Shown here: in pieces, positions 6,856 through 15,653 of the stretch
Numbering within the stretch: the first letter of the stretch is position 1
Layout: the number at the start of each line of letters is the position of its first letter
Assembly (NCBI RefSeq): GCF_900236475.1
Contig: NZ_LT963352.1
Coordinates: forward strand, 3,922,501 to 3,986,500
Reading direction: 5' to 3'
DNA length: 64,000 nt
From: Streptomyces chartreusis NRRL 3882
Lineage (GTDB): Bacteria > Actinomycetota > Actinomycetes > Streptomycetales > Streptomycetaceae
Notes under the pieces: generated by a model
Database searches by the model: none
What the model saw: the letters and a program-made list of their open reading frames with translations, nothing else
Told to the model about the DNA's origin: nothing
Translations under genes and position numbers: made by a program

Positions 6856-8709
6856 TCAGCCCAGACGGGTCACGTCACGCACGGCGCCCTTGTCCGCGCT
6901 GGTCGCCATCGCCGCGTAGGCCCGCAGCGCCGCCGAGACCTTGCGGTCGCGGTTCTTCGGGGCGTACACGCCGTTCAGCGCCTGCTCGCGGCGGGCCAGC
7001 TCGGCGTCGTCGACGAGGAGCTCGATGGAGCGGTTCGGGATGTCGATGCGGATGCGGTCGCCGTCCTCGACGAGGGCGATGGTGCCGCCGCCGGCCGCCT
7101 CGGGCGAGGCGTGCCCGATCGAGAGGCCGGACGTCCCGCCGGAGAAGCGGCCGTCGGTGATCAGGGCGCAGGTCTTGCCGAGGCCGCGGCCCTTCAGGTA
7201 CGAGGTCGGGTAGAGCATCTCCTGCATGCCGGGGCCGCCCTTGGGGCCCTCGTAGCGGATGACGACGACGTCGCCCTCCTTGATCTGCTTCAGAAGGATC
7301 TTCTCGACGGCCTCCTCCTGCGACTCGCAGACGACCGCCGGACCCTCGAAGGTCCAGATCGACTCGTCGACGCCGGCCGTCTTCACCACGCAGCCGTCGA
7401 CCGCGAGGTTGCCCTTGAGGACCGCGAGGCCGCCGTCCTTGGAGTACGCGTGCTCGACGGAGCGGATGCAGCCGCCCTCGGCGTCCTCGTCGAGGGCCTC
7501 CCAGCGCTCGGACTGGGAGAAGGCCTCGGCGGAGCGGACGCAGCCGGGGGCCGCGTGCCACAGCTCGACCGCCTCGGGGGACGGGGAGCCGCCGCGCACG
7601 TCCCACGTCTTCAGCCAGTCGGCCAGGGACGGGCTGTGGACCGCGTGCACGTCCTCGTTGAGCAGGCCCGCGCGGTGCAGCTCGCCGAGGAGGGCGGGGA
7701 TGCCGCCGGCGCGGTGCACGTCCTCCATGTAGTACGTGCGGTCCTTGGCCACGTTCGGCGCCACCTTGGCCAGGCAGGGGACCCGGCGGGAGACCGCGTC
7801 GATCTCCTCCAGGCCGAAGGGGACGCCCGCCTCCTGGGCCGCGGCCAGCAGGTGCAGGATCGTGTTGGTCGAGCCGCCCATCGCGATGTCGAGGGCCATC
7901 GCGTTCTCGAAGGCCGCGAAGGTGGCGACGTTGCGCGGCAGGACCGTCTCGTCGTCCTGCTCGTAGTAGCGGCGGGTGATGTCCATGACCGTGTTGGCCG
8001 CGTCGACGTAGAGCTGCTTGCGCGCGGTGTGGGTGGCCAGGACCGAGCCGTTGCCGGGGAGGGAGAGGCCGATGGCCTCGGTGAGGCAGTTCATCGAGTT
8101 GGCGGTGAACATGCCGGAACAGGAACCGCAGGTCGGACAGGCGTTCTCCTCGATACGGAGGATGTCCTCGTCCGAGATCTTGTCGTTCACGGCGTCGGAG
8201 ATCGCGTCGACCAGGTCGAGCGTGCGGACCGTGCCGTCGACGAGCGTGGCCCGGCCGGACTCCATCGGGCCGCCGGAGACGAAGACCGTCGGGATGTTCA
8301 GGCGCAGGGCCGCGTTGAGCATGCCCGGCGTGATCTTGTCGCAGTTGGAGATGCAGATCAGGGCGTCGGCGCAGTGGGCCTCGACCATGTACTCCACGCT
8401 GTCCGCGATCAGGTCGCGGGAGGGGAGGCTGTAGAGCATGCCGCCGTGGCCCATGGCGATGCCGTCGTCGACGGCGATCGTGTTGAACTCGCGCGGGATG
8501 CCGCCGGCCTCGACGATCGCCTCGCTGACGATCCGGCCGACCGGCTGGAGGTGGGTGTGGCCCGGCACGAACTCCGTGAAGCTGTTGGCGACCGCGATGA
8601 TCGGCTTGCGGCCGATGTCCGCACCCGGTACACCGGAGGCGCGCATAAGGGCGCGGGCGCCCGCCATGTTGCGGCCGTGGGTGACTGTGCGGGACCTCAG
8701 CTCGGGCAT
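6856..8709 (-). CDS. ilvD: dihydroxy-acid dehydratase
   Basis: The full-length 617-residue IlvD/Edd-family enzyme dehydrates 2,3-dihydroxy-isovalerate and -methylvalerate in valine, isoleucine and leucine synthesis. Iron-sulphur cluster cysteines are visible in CISNCDKITPG and in CPTCGSCSGMFTANSMNC. The ATG at 8709 has an AAGGAG site 8 bases ahead. The gene is separated from the TetR gene upstream by 131 bases, so it probably has its own promoter. Confidence 0.96.
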   Translation of the reverse strand: MPELRSRTVTHGRNMAGARALMRASGVPGADIGRKPIIAVANSFTEFVPGHTHLQPVGRIVSEAIVEAGGIPREFNTIAVDDGIAMGHGGMLYSLPSRDLIADSVEYMVEAHCADALICISNCDKITPGMLNAALRLNIPTVFVSGGPMESGRATLVDGTVRTLDLVDAISDAVNDKISDEDILRIEENACPTCGSCSGMFTANSMNCLTEAIGLSLPGNGSVLATHTARKQLYVDAANTVMDITRRYYEQDDETVLPRNVATFAAFENAMALDIAMGGSTNTILHLLAAAQEAGVPFGLEEIDAVSRRVPCLAKVAPNVAKDRTYYMEDVHRAGGIPALLGELHRAGLLNEDVHAVHSPSLADWLKTWDVRGGSPSPEAVELWHAAPGCVRSAEAFSQSERWEALDEDAEGGCIRSVEHAYSKDGGLAVLKGNLAVDGCVVKTAGVDESIWTFEGPAVVCESQEEAVEKILLKQIKEGDVVVIRYEGPKGGPGMQEMLYPTSYLKGRGLGKTCALITDGRFSGGTSGLSIGHASPEAAGGGTIALVEDGDRIRIDIPNRSIELLVDDAELARREQALNGVYAPKNRDRKVSAALRAYAAMATSADKGAVRDVTRLG

Positions 8710-8840
8710 CGTCGCTCGCTCCTTCAGAGACTGCGTCAGAGGATTCGGAGATTTCTGACTGCTACCGAGCGTACGCCGGTCATCCAGAGGGCGGGACGCA
8801 GTGTCCGGAATGCGGGATGCATGTCTCGGCTCACGGCGGT

Positions 8841-9485
8841 TCAGGGTCCGGTGAGGTGGCCCTGTACGACCGGTGCCAGGCGCGCGATGATCTGCTCGGG
8901 GTCCGCCGAGGCCAGCGGCTCGACCTTGATGACGTACCGCAGCATCGCGGTGCCCACGAGCTGGGCGGCGGCGAGCTCGGCCCGCAGTTCGGCGTCCGGC
9001 AGGTCCAGTCGTCCCGCGATGCGGCGCAGCACCTGGGTGGCGACGATACGGCGGAAGACGGCGGCCGCCGTCTCGTTGGTGACGGCGGAGCGGACGATGG
9101 CGAGCAGGGGCGCGCGGGTCGCCGGGTTCTCCCAGACACCGAAGAAGAAGCGGGCCAGGCGCTCCCCCACGCCGTCGAGCGGGCCCTCCTCGATGGCCTT
9201 CGGCGCATCGAGGGCGGGGCCGAAGGACTGGGTGATCGCCGCCTCGAAGACCTGCTCCTTCGTTCCGAAGTAGTGGTGCACGAGCGCCGAGTCGACTCCG
9301 GCAGCCTTGGCGATGCCGCGTACGGACGTCTTCTCGTAGCCGCGCTCGGAGAACTCCTCGCGGGCGGCGGTCAGGATGCTGTCCCGGGTGTCCGCGGACT
9401 CCGTGCGTGGGGGGCGGCCGCGGCGGCGGGCGGTCGGCCCTCTGCCGGGGCCGGTGTGGGTGCCGGCCGGGGGCAGGTCGCTCAT
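8841..9485 (-). CDS. TetR-family transcriptional regulator
   Basis: The 214-residue protein has an N-terminal helix-turn-helix (about 33-75, with VRGIAKAAGVDSALVHHYFGTKEQVFEAA read in overlapping parts) and a helical ligand-binding domain. A basic Arg/Gly-rich leader precedes it. Its ATG overlaps the stop of the upstream sugar isomerase gene by 4 bases, so the two are co-translated and the regulator may respond to a related metabolite. Ligand unknown. Confidence 0.88.
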   Translation of the reverse strand: MSDLPPAGTHTGPGRGPTARRRGRPPRTESADTRDSILTAAREEFSERGYEKTSVRGIAKAAGVDSALVHHYFGTKEQVFEAAITQSFGPALDAPKAIEEGPLDGVGERLARFFFGVWENPATRAPLLAIVRSAVTNETAAAVFRRIVATQVLRRIAGRLDLPDAELRAELAAAQLVGTAMLRYVIKVEPLASADPEQIIARLAPVVQGHLTGP

Positions 9486-10306
9486 CGCCTCGGCACCCTC
9501 ACCGCCGAGGCCAGGTGCAGGCGCGTGAAGGCCAGTGCCTCCGCCAGGTCGGCCTCGCGCTCCGCGCTGGACATGGCGCGGCGGGTGTTGACCTCGATCA
9601 CGACGTGCCCGTCGAAGCCCGTGCGGGCGAGCCGCTCCAGCACCTCGGCGCAGGGCTGGGTGCCGCGGCCGGGCACCAGGTGCTCGTCCTTGGCCGAGCC
9701 CCTGCCGTCGGCGAGGTGGACGTGGCCCAGCCGGTCGCCCATGCGGTCGACCATGTCCAGCGCGTCGGTGCGGGCCGTCGCGGTGTGGCTGAGGTCGATC
9801 GTGAAGTGGCGGTAGTCGTCCTTCGTCACGTCCCAGTCGGGGGCGTACGCCAGCATCTCGCGGTCGCGGTAGCGCCAGGGGTACATGTTCTCGACGGCGA
9901 ACCGCACATCCGTCTCGTTCGCCATGCGCCAGATGCCGGCGACGAAGTCCCTGGCGTACTGGCGCTGCCAGCGGAACGGGGGGTGGACGACGACCGTGCT
10001 CGCGTCGAGCTTCTCGGCCGCCGCGCGGGCCCGCTGGAGCTTGGTCCAGGGGTCCGTGGACCAGACGCGCTGCGTGATGAGCAGGCAGGGGGCGTGGACG
10101 GCCAGGACCGGGATCTGGTGGTAGTCGCTGAGTCTGCGCAAGGCCTCGATGTCCTGGCTGACCGGGTCGGTCCAGACCATGACCTCGACTCCGTCGTAGC
10201 CGAGGCGCGCGGCGATCTCGAAGGCCGTGGCCGTCGACTCCGGGTAGACCGAGGCCGTCGAGAGGGCGACCTTCGCGTCCGGGATCCTTACGGCTGGCTC
10301 TGCCAT
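9482..10306 (-). CDS. sugar phosphate isomerase/epimerase (TIM barrel)
   Basis: The 274-residue AP endonuclease 2/xylose isomerase-like TIM barrel has motifs LGYDGVEVMVW near the start, VVHPPFRWQRQY in the middle, and FAVENMYPW, HVHLADG and DGHVVIEVNTR toward the end, supplying the usual metal-binding Glu, Asp and His residues. The exact sugar cannot be read from sequence. It is the first gene of a pair with the TetR regulator, overlapping it by 4 bases. Confidence 0.85.
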   Translation of the reverse strand: MAEPAVRIPDAKVALSTASVYPESTATAFEIAARLGYDGVEVMVWTDPVSQDIEALRRLSDYHQIPVLAVHAPCLLITQRVWSTDPWTKLQRARAAAEKLDASTVVVHPPFRWQRQYARDFVAGIWRMANETDVRFAVENMYPWRYRDREMLAYAPDWDVTKDDYRHFTIDLSHTATARTDALDMVDRMGDRLGHVHLADGRGSAKDEHLVPGRGTQPCAEVLERLARTGFDGHVVIEVNTRRAMSSAEREADLAEALAFTRLHLASAVRVPRR

Positions 10307-10408
10307 GCAGGACAGATTACGGGGTGTGGTCGGGGTGGAGCGGGGTGCCTATTCGCCGTTGTGGTGTTTGCCATAGGAGAGTGCGGCTCCGCGCCCTCCC
10401 TGAGGGGC

Positions 10409-11341
10409 TCACACCGACTCCATGTGATCCAGGCGACGGAGGATCACGCCCTCCCTGAGCGCCCACGGGCAGATCTCCAGGCGCTCCACGCCGAAGAGGT
10501 CCATCGCGGCCTCGGCCACCAGGGCGCCCGCCAGCAGCTGGCCCGCCCTGCCCTCCGAGACGCCCGGGAGCTCGGCCCGTTCCGCCTCCGTCATGCCGGC
10601 CAGCCTCGGGACCCAGCCCTCCAGGGACTCCCGCTTGAGTTCCCGCTGGACGTACAGGCCCTCGGCGGAGCGGGCGGCTCCGGCGATTCGGGCGAGCTGC
10701 TTGAAGGTCTTGGACGTGGCGACGACGCGGTCGGGCGGTCCGAAGCGGCTGAACTCGCCGACCGTGCGGGCGACCTCGGTCCGGACGTGGCGGCGCAGGG
10801 CCCGGACGTCGTCCGGGGCGGGCGGGTCGCCGGGCAGCCAGCCGGCGGTGAGGCGGCCGGCGCCCAGCGGCAGGGACGCGGCCGCGTCGGGCTCCTCGTC
10901 GATGCCGTAGGCGATCTCCAGGGAGCCGCCGCCGATGTCCAGGACCAGAAGTTTGCCGGCCGACCAGCCGAACCAGCGGCGGGCGGCGAGGAAGGTGAGG
11001 CGGGCCTCCTCCTCGCCGGTGAGGACCTGGAGCTCGACGCCGGTCTCGGTGCGCACGCGCGCGAGGACGTCGTCGGCGTTGCGGGCCTCGCGGACGGCGG
11101 AGGTGGCGAACGGCAGGAGGTCCTCGACGCCCTTGTCCTCGGCGGCTTGGAGCGCCTCGTGGACGACCGATATCAGCCGGTCGACGCCCTGGGGGCCGAT
11201 CGCGCCGTCGTCGTCCAGGAGCTGGGCGAGTCGCAGTTCCGCCTTGTGCGAGTGCGCGGGCAACGGGCACGCGCCGGGATGCGCGTCCACCACGAGCAGA
11301 TGCACCGTGTTCGATCCCACGTCGAGGACACCGAGTCTCAT
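10409..11341 (-). CDS. Ppx/GppA family phosphatase
   Basis: This 310-residue member of the exopolyphosphatase/guanosine pentaphosphate phosphatase family has the ASKHA fold. Motif LDVGSNTVHLLV lies at residues 5-16 and the phosphate-binding LDIGGGSLEIAY in the middle. I chose the ATG at 11341 because it places the first fold strand at the very N-terminus; the frame continues to 11569 without support. At about 310 residues it is the short actinobacterial type, which lacks the C-terminal HD-like domain of E. coli Ppx. It may hydrolyse polyphosphate or pppGpp; which one is unclear. Confidence 0.88.
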   Translation of the reverse strand: MRLGVLDVGSNTVHLLVVDAHPGACPLPAHSHKAELRLAQLLDDDGAIGPQGVDRLISVVHEALQAAEDKGVEDLLPFATSAVREARNADDVLARVRTETGVELQVLTGEEEARLTFLAARRWFGWSAGKLLVLDIGGGSLEIAYGIDEEPDAAASLPLGAGRLTAGWLPGDPPAPDDVRALRRHVRTEVARTVGEFSRFGPPDRVVATSKTFKQLARIAGAARSAEGLYVQRELKRESLEGWVPRLAGMTEAERAELPGVSEGRAGQLLAGALVAEAAMDLFGVERLEICPWALREGVILRRLDHMESV

Positions 11342-11400
11342 GTACGGAACGCTACTGCCAGCTGTGCCGTCCGCCGTCCTCGGTGTGGGCACAAGGCCCG

Positions 11401-11406
11401 TACCCT
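11401..11406 (+). promoter_or_regulatory. -10-like TACCCT six bases before a GTG start
   Basis: TACCCT is followed by six bases and the GTG at 11413. That is the spacing expected when transcription begins at the start codon itself. No ribosome-binding site is present, which supports a leaderless mRNA for the unknown Cys-rich protein. Confidence 0.5.
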
Positions 11407-11412
11407 GGAGTC

Positions 11413-12228
11413 GTGCCAAAGACGAAAAAGGCGAAGCGCGACAAATCATCGGGCGTCCCGCGGCCCGACGAGAAGGGCCCCGACGAGAAGGGCCTCGACT
11501 TCGCCCGCGCGTGGGTGGAGTTTCCTGATCCGGCGGACGACGAGCAGGTCTTCCGCTGCGATCTGACATGGCTGACCTCTCGCTGGAACTGCATCTTCGG
11601 CAGCGGCTGCCAGGGCATCCAGGCCGGCCGCGCGGACGACGGGTGCTGCACGCTGGGTGCCCACTTCTCCGACGAGGACGACGAGAAGCGGGTGGCCGAG
11701 CATGTGGCGAGGCTCACCCCGGACATCTGGCAGCACCACGCCGAGGGCACGCGGAACGGCTGGATCTCGGAGGACGAGGACGGCGACCGGCAGACGCGCC
11801 CCTTCCAGGGCTCGTGCATCTTCCAGAACCGGCCCGGCTTCCCGGGCGGCGCGGGCTGCTCGCTGCACATCCTCGCCCTGAAGGAGGGTCGCGAGCCGCT
11901 GGAGACCAAGCCGGACGTGTGCTGGCAGCTGCCGGTGCGGCGGACCTACGAGTGGATCGACCGGCCCGACGACACGCGGGTGCTCCAGGTGTCGATCGGT
12001 GAGTACGACCGCCGCGGCTGGGGGCCGGGCGGTCACGACCTGCACTGGTGGTGCACCTCGGCGACCTCGGCGCACGGCGCGGGCGAGCCGGTGTACGTCT
12101 CCTACCGGCCGGAGCTGATCGAGCTGATGGGCAAGGCCGGCTACGACCGGCTGGCCGAGCTGTGCGAGGAGCGGCTGGCCTCGCAGCTGCCGTTGCTGGC
12201 GCCGCACCCTGCCGATCCGGTCGACTGA
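11413..12228 (+). CDS. Cys-rich conserved protein of unknown function
   Basis: I chose the GTG at 11413, giving 271 residues starting VPKTKKAKRDK. The basic start is followed by an acidic DEKGPDEKG repeat. Distinctive parts are FRCDLTWLTSRWNCIFGSGC, then GCCTLGAHF, FQGSCIFQ, GAGCSLHILAL, DVCWQLP and DLHWWCTSA, so eight or nine cysteines are spread along the chain. The GSGCQGI..GCCTLGAHF part recalls the CxxCC clusters of YkgJ-like zinc/iron proteins, but I cannot assign a family firmly. The gene stands divergent from the Ppx gene and probably has a leaderless promoter. Confidence 0.75.
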   Translation: MPKTKKAKRDKSSGVPRPDEKGPDEKGLDFARAWVEFPDPADDEQVFRCDLTWLTSRWNCIFGSGCQGIQAGRADDGCCTLGAHFSDEDDEKRVAEHVARLTPDIWQHHAEGTRNGWISEDEDGDRQTRPFQGSCIFQNRPGFPGGAGCSLHILALKEGREPLETKPDVCWQLPVRRTYEWIDRPDDTRVLQVSIGEYDRRGWGPGGHDLHWWCTSATSAHGAGEPVYVSYRPELIELMGKAGYDRLAELCEERLASQLPLLAPHPADPVD

Positions 12229-12245
12229 CGTCCCCGAACACACAC

Positions 12246-13967
12246 CTAGGACGTGGACGGGCTCGGGTCGCCGCTGTCCGAGGGCGGGGGCGTCGGGTCC
12301 GTGGGGTCCGTCGGGCCCGGCTCCGTGGGCGTGGGGTCCGGGTCGGGTGACGGGGGCGGGGTGGTCGGCTCCGGGTCCGGTGGTGCCGAGGTCGTGGGCG
12401 CCGGGTCGGGCTGGGTCGCAGGCGGGTCGCTCGGACCGCTGGGGCGGGGGTCCGGGCGCGGGCCGGGGTCGGAGGGGCCGGGCGCGGTGCCGTAGCCCTC
12501 GATGTGGACGACGGCGCCCACCGGGGCGACCGCCACCTGCGCGTGCCAGGGGCCGGAGGGCTCTCGCAGATGGTCGACGTACACCTTGATCGTCAACGAC
12601 TCGCCGGGCCGGAGGGTTCCCGACGACTGGCTCAGGTAGAGCCAGTCCGCTCCGGTGGACGCGGACCAGCGGACCGGGGCCGGGCCCGTGGCGGTCAGGG
12701 TGACGAGGGTGGTGTCGCCGCTGTTGTCCGCCGTGACGTCCAGGGTGCTCTTACGGCCGGCGCCGGCGACGCCGAGGACCTCCACGGAGACGTCGGCCTT
12801 GCCGTCCTTGCCGAAGCGGGGGCCGGGTCTGGTGCTCGCGTTGCCGGTGTTCTCGTAGCCGCCGCCGGCCATCTCGCCGTCCAGGCCGAACGGGTCGTCC
12901 GCTTCGCGCGCCGAGGCGGAGCGGCCGTCCTGGCCCTCGCCGACGGGGGTGCCCCGGTAGGCGGCCCACAGGGCGAGCACGGGGGCGGCCACGACGGTGG
13001 CGACGACGGTCGTGGTGACGGCACGCGCGCGGAGGCGGTCCCTTCGGGCGGCACGGTCCTTGGGGTCCATCGGGAAGCCGCGCCGGTCGAAGCGGGGTCC
13101 GGCGCCACGCACGCGTGGCTGGTGGGCCATGGCGACGTGCAGGGCCGCGCGCGGGGCCGGCAGGACGGGCAGTTCGGCCGGGGTGACGCTGGTGCCGGGC
13201 CAGCGGCCGGGGATGGCGCGCTCGGCGGTGCGGCGGCAGCGCGGGCAGTCGTCGACGTGCCGGACGAGTTCGCGGCGCAGGGCCGTGCCGAGCACGGGCC
13301 GGTCGTCGCCGACGAGGTGCGCGACGCTCGGACACGCCCCGGTATCGACGACGGCGAGGGCCGCACGCGTGCGTTCCACCTCGCAGGCGGCGGAGGCCAG
13401 CAGATCGCGGGCGGCCGCCAGGTCCATGCCCAGGACGGCGGCGACCTCGTGGGCGGCGAGGTGGTGGCGCACGGCCAGTTCGAGCGCCTCGCGCTGCTCC
13501 GGGGTGGTGCCGGCGGCCTCCGGCCAGGCCAGCAGGGCCAGTTCGCGCCGCCGCTGCTCCTGGACCTCCTCGGACACGGCCGGGCCGGACGACCGGTCGG
13601 CGCGCTGCGGGCGGCCCGCGGCATGGCTGCTCTGACGTTTCTGCTTGGCCTCGGCCAGCTTGCGCAGGCACGCCCAGCGGGCCAGCGCGTACAGCCACGC
13701 CCTGCGGTCGGCGGGGGCGTCGGGGGCGTGCCGGGCGCGGCGCTCGGCGAGGGCGAGGGCGTCGCCCAGGGCGGCGGTCGCGGCGTCGTGGTCGCACAGC
13801 ACGGACAGGCAGTAGGTGAACAGGCCGTCCAGGTAGGGCTCGTAGCGCGCGGGCGGCCGCTGCGCCAACGTGTGCGCCGCCCCGCCGTCACGCGCCTCCC
13901 GGTGCGCCCGGTGCGGGCCGGCCGTGCGGGTGGAGCGGGTCGAGATCTCCGGAGTACTGCTCATCAT
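12246..13967 (-). CDS. sigma-like/zinc-finger membrane protein with BACON domain
   Basis: The 573-residue protein (start ATGATG, 13967 or 13964) has four parts. Residues 40-205 resemble regions 2 and 4 of ECF sigma factors, including a run like EQREALELAVRHHLAAHEVA. Residues 234-250 hold an H-x3-C-x2-C motif (H237, C241, C244) like zinc-binding anti-sigma factors. One transmembrane segment lies at about 317-337. Outside, a BACON-like domain (about 405-500, WSASTGADWLYLSQSSGTL) precedes a Pro/Thr/Asp-rich tail. It may couple an extracellular signal to transcription, or the sigma part may be degenerate. It diverges from radA. Confidence 0.75.
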   Translation of the reverse strand: MMSSTPEISTRSTRTAGPHRAHREARDGGAAHTLAQRPPARYEPYLDGLFTYCLSVLCDHDAATAALGDALALAERRARHAPDAPADRRAWLYALARWACLRKLAEAKQKRQSSHAAGRPQRADRSSGPAVSEEVQEQRRRELALLAWPEAAGTTPEQREALELAVRHHLAAHEVAAVLGMDLAAARDLLASAACEVERTRAALAVVDTGACPSVAHLVGDDRPVLGTALRRELVRHVDDCPRCRRTAERAIPGRWPGTSVTPAELPVLPAPRAALHVAMAHQPRVRGAGPRFDRRGFPMDPKDRAARRDRLRARAVTTTVVATVVAAPVLALWAAYRGTPVGEGQDGRSASAREADDPFGLDGEMAGGGYENTGNASTRPGPRFGKDGKADVSVEVLGVAGAGRKSTLDVTADNSGDTTLVTLTATGPAPVRWSASTGADWLYLSQSSGTLRPGESLTIKVYVDHLREPSGPWHAQVAVAPVGAVVHIEGYGTAPGPSDPGPRPDPRPSGPSDPPATQPDPAPTTSAPPDPEPTTPPPSPDPDPTPTEPGPTDPTDPTPPPSDSGDPSPSTS

Positions 13968-14057
13968 TCGGCGACCGTAGGGGGCCGGGAGTGACACCTT
14001 CCTGCGGCTTGAGCACATTTAATCCGTACGGGTGAAACGATCCCTCAATCGGGGACA

Positions 14058-14072
14058 GGAACCAGTGGTTCC
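14058..14072. promoter_or_regulatory. 15-bp perfect palindrome between divergent genes
   Basis: GGAACCAGTGGTTCC is symmetric around the central G, in the 196-base gap between the sigma-like gene and radA. It is about 90 bases before either start. It looks like an operator for a dimeric regulator. It is not a LexA box, because the GAAC and GTTC halves are 5 bases apart instead of 4. Confidence 0.4.
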
Positions 14073-14150
14073 GGCGCTGGCGCGGGGTGGCGGGGCCCTG
14101 GCGCACAGGTGGCGGCCCCGGTCGGTCGCCGCGTTGTCAGTGCCGGCGGC

Positions 14151-14156
14151 TACGGT
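14151..14156 (+). promoter_or_regulatory. -10-like TACGGT before radA
   Basis: TACGGT ends seven bases before the radA ATG at 14164, and no Shine-Dalgarno sequence lies between. This fits a leaderless transcript. A convincing -35 hexamer is not visible at the normal distance. Confidence 0.4.
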
Positions 14157-14163
14157 TTCGTCC

Positions 14164-15573
14164 ATGGCTGCCCGTACGAAGACCACCAAGGACCGTCCGT
14201 CCTACCGCTGCACGGAATGCGGCTGGCAGACGGCGAAGTGGCTCGGCCGCTGCCCCGAGTGCCAGGCCTGGGGGACGGTCGAGGAGTACGGCGCGCCCGC
14301 GGTGCGTACGACGACGCCGGGGCGGGTCACCACCTCCGCCGTGCCCATCGGCCAGGTGGACGGCCGCCGGGCGACGGCCCGCTCCACCGGCGTGCCCGAG
14401 CTGGACCGTGTGCTCGGCGGCGGACTCGTCCCCGGCGCGGTGGTGCTGGTCGCGGGCGAGCCGGGTGTCGGCAAGTCGACGCTGCTGCTCGACGTGGCGG
14501 CCAAGTCGGCGAGCGACGAGCACCGCACGCTGTACGTCACGGGCGAGGAGTCGGCGAGCCAGGTCCGGCTGCGCGCCGACCGCATCGGCGCCATCGACGA
14601 CCACCTCTACCTGGCCGCGGAGACGGATCTGGCGGCGGTGCTGGGCCACTTGGACGCGGTGAAGCCGTCGCTGCTGATCCTGGACTCGGTGCAGACGGTG
14701 GCCTCACCGGAGATCGACGGCGCGCCCGGCGGCATGGCCCAGGTGCGGGAGGTCGCGGGGGCCCTGATCCGGGCCTCCAAGGAACGCGGCATGTCCACGC
14801 TGCTCGTGGGCCATGTCACCAAGGACGGCGCCATCGCGGGCCCGCGCCTCCTGGAGCACCTCGTGGACGTCGTCCTGAGCTTCGAGGGCGACCGGCACGC
14901 CCGCCTCCGGCTCGTCCGAGGCGTCAAGAATCGCTACGGCACCACCGACGAGGTCGGCTGCTTCGAGCTGCACGACGAGGGCATCACGGGCCTGGCCGAC
15001 CCGAGCGGACTCTTCCTGACCCGTCGGGCCGAGCCCGTCCCGGGCACCTGCCTGACCGTCACCCTGGAGGGCCGCCGCCCACTGGTCGCCGAGGTCCAGG
15101 CGCTCACGGTCGACTCGCAGATCCCCTCCCCGCGCCGGACCACCTCGGGCCTGGAGACCTCCCGCGTCTCGATGATGCTCGCGGTGCTGGAACAGCGGGG
15201 CCGGATCAGCGCCTTGGGCAAAAGGGACATCTACTCCGCGACGGTCGGCGGTGTGAAGCTCTCGGAGCCCGCCGCGGACCTGGCCGTCGCCCTCGCCCTG
15301 GCCAGCGCGGCGAGTGACACACCTCTCCCCAAGAACCTCGTCGCGATCGGGGAGGTCGGCCTCGCGGGCGAGGTGAGACGGGTCACGGGCGTGCAGCGCA
15401 GGCTGGCCGAAGCCCACCGTCTGGGCTTCACCCACGCCCTCGTACCGGGCGACCCGGGCAAGATCCCCTCGGGTATGAAGGTCCTGGAAGTAGCGGACAT
15501 AGGGGACGCCCTGCGGGTCCTCCCCCGGTCCCGTCGCAGAGAGGCCCCCCGGGACGAGGAGGGTCGCCGGTAG
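14164..15573 (+). CDS. radA: DNA repair ATPase RadA/Sms
   Basis: The 469-residue protein carries every RadA feature: an N-terminal zinc ribbon (C16, C19, C30, C33), Walker A GEPGVGKST, the RadA-specific KNRYG (KNRFG-type) motif, and a C-terminal Lon-like domain. RadA is a helicase-like branch-migration factor in homologous recombination. I chose the ATG at 14164 because it begins right before the zinc ribbon. disA follows 80 bases downstream on the same strand, a pairing common in actinomycetes. RadA is known to interact with DisA and restrain its activity in mycobacteria. Confidence 0.96.
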   Translation: MAARTKTTKDRPSYRCTECGWQTAKWLGRCPECQAWGTVEEYGAPAVRTTTPGRVTTSAVPIGQVDGRRATARSTGVPELDRVLGGGLVPGAVVLVAGEPGVGKSTLLLDVAAKSASDEHRTLYVTGEESASQVRLRADRIGAIDDHLYLAAETDLAAVLGHLDAVKPSLLILDSVQTVASPEIDGAPGGMAQVREVAGALIRASKERGMSTLLVGHVTKDGAIAGPRLLEHLVDVVLSFEGDRHARLRLVRGVKNRYGTTDEVGCFELHDEGITGLADPSGLFLTRRAEPVPGTCLTVTLEGRRPLVAEVQALTVDSQIPSPRRTTSGLETSRVSMMLAVLEQRGRISALGKRDIYSATVGGVKLSEPAADLAVALALASAASDTPLPKNLVAIGEVGLAGEVRRVTGVQRRLAEAHRLGFTHALVPGDPGKIPSGMKVLEVADIGDALRVLPRSRRREAPRDEEGRR

Positions 15574-15653
15574 ACTTTGCCCTGGTCTCGCCCGTCCGTG
15601 CGAACCGAGCGCGCGACACGGGGGCGCCCAGAACCTGCGACCGGAGGAGTGCA

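Noticed and set aside
14058..14072. LexA/SOS box before radA
   Set aside because: The GAAC and GTTC halves are separated by five bases instead of the four of the actinobacterial box.
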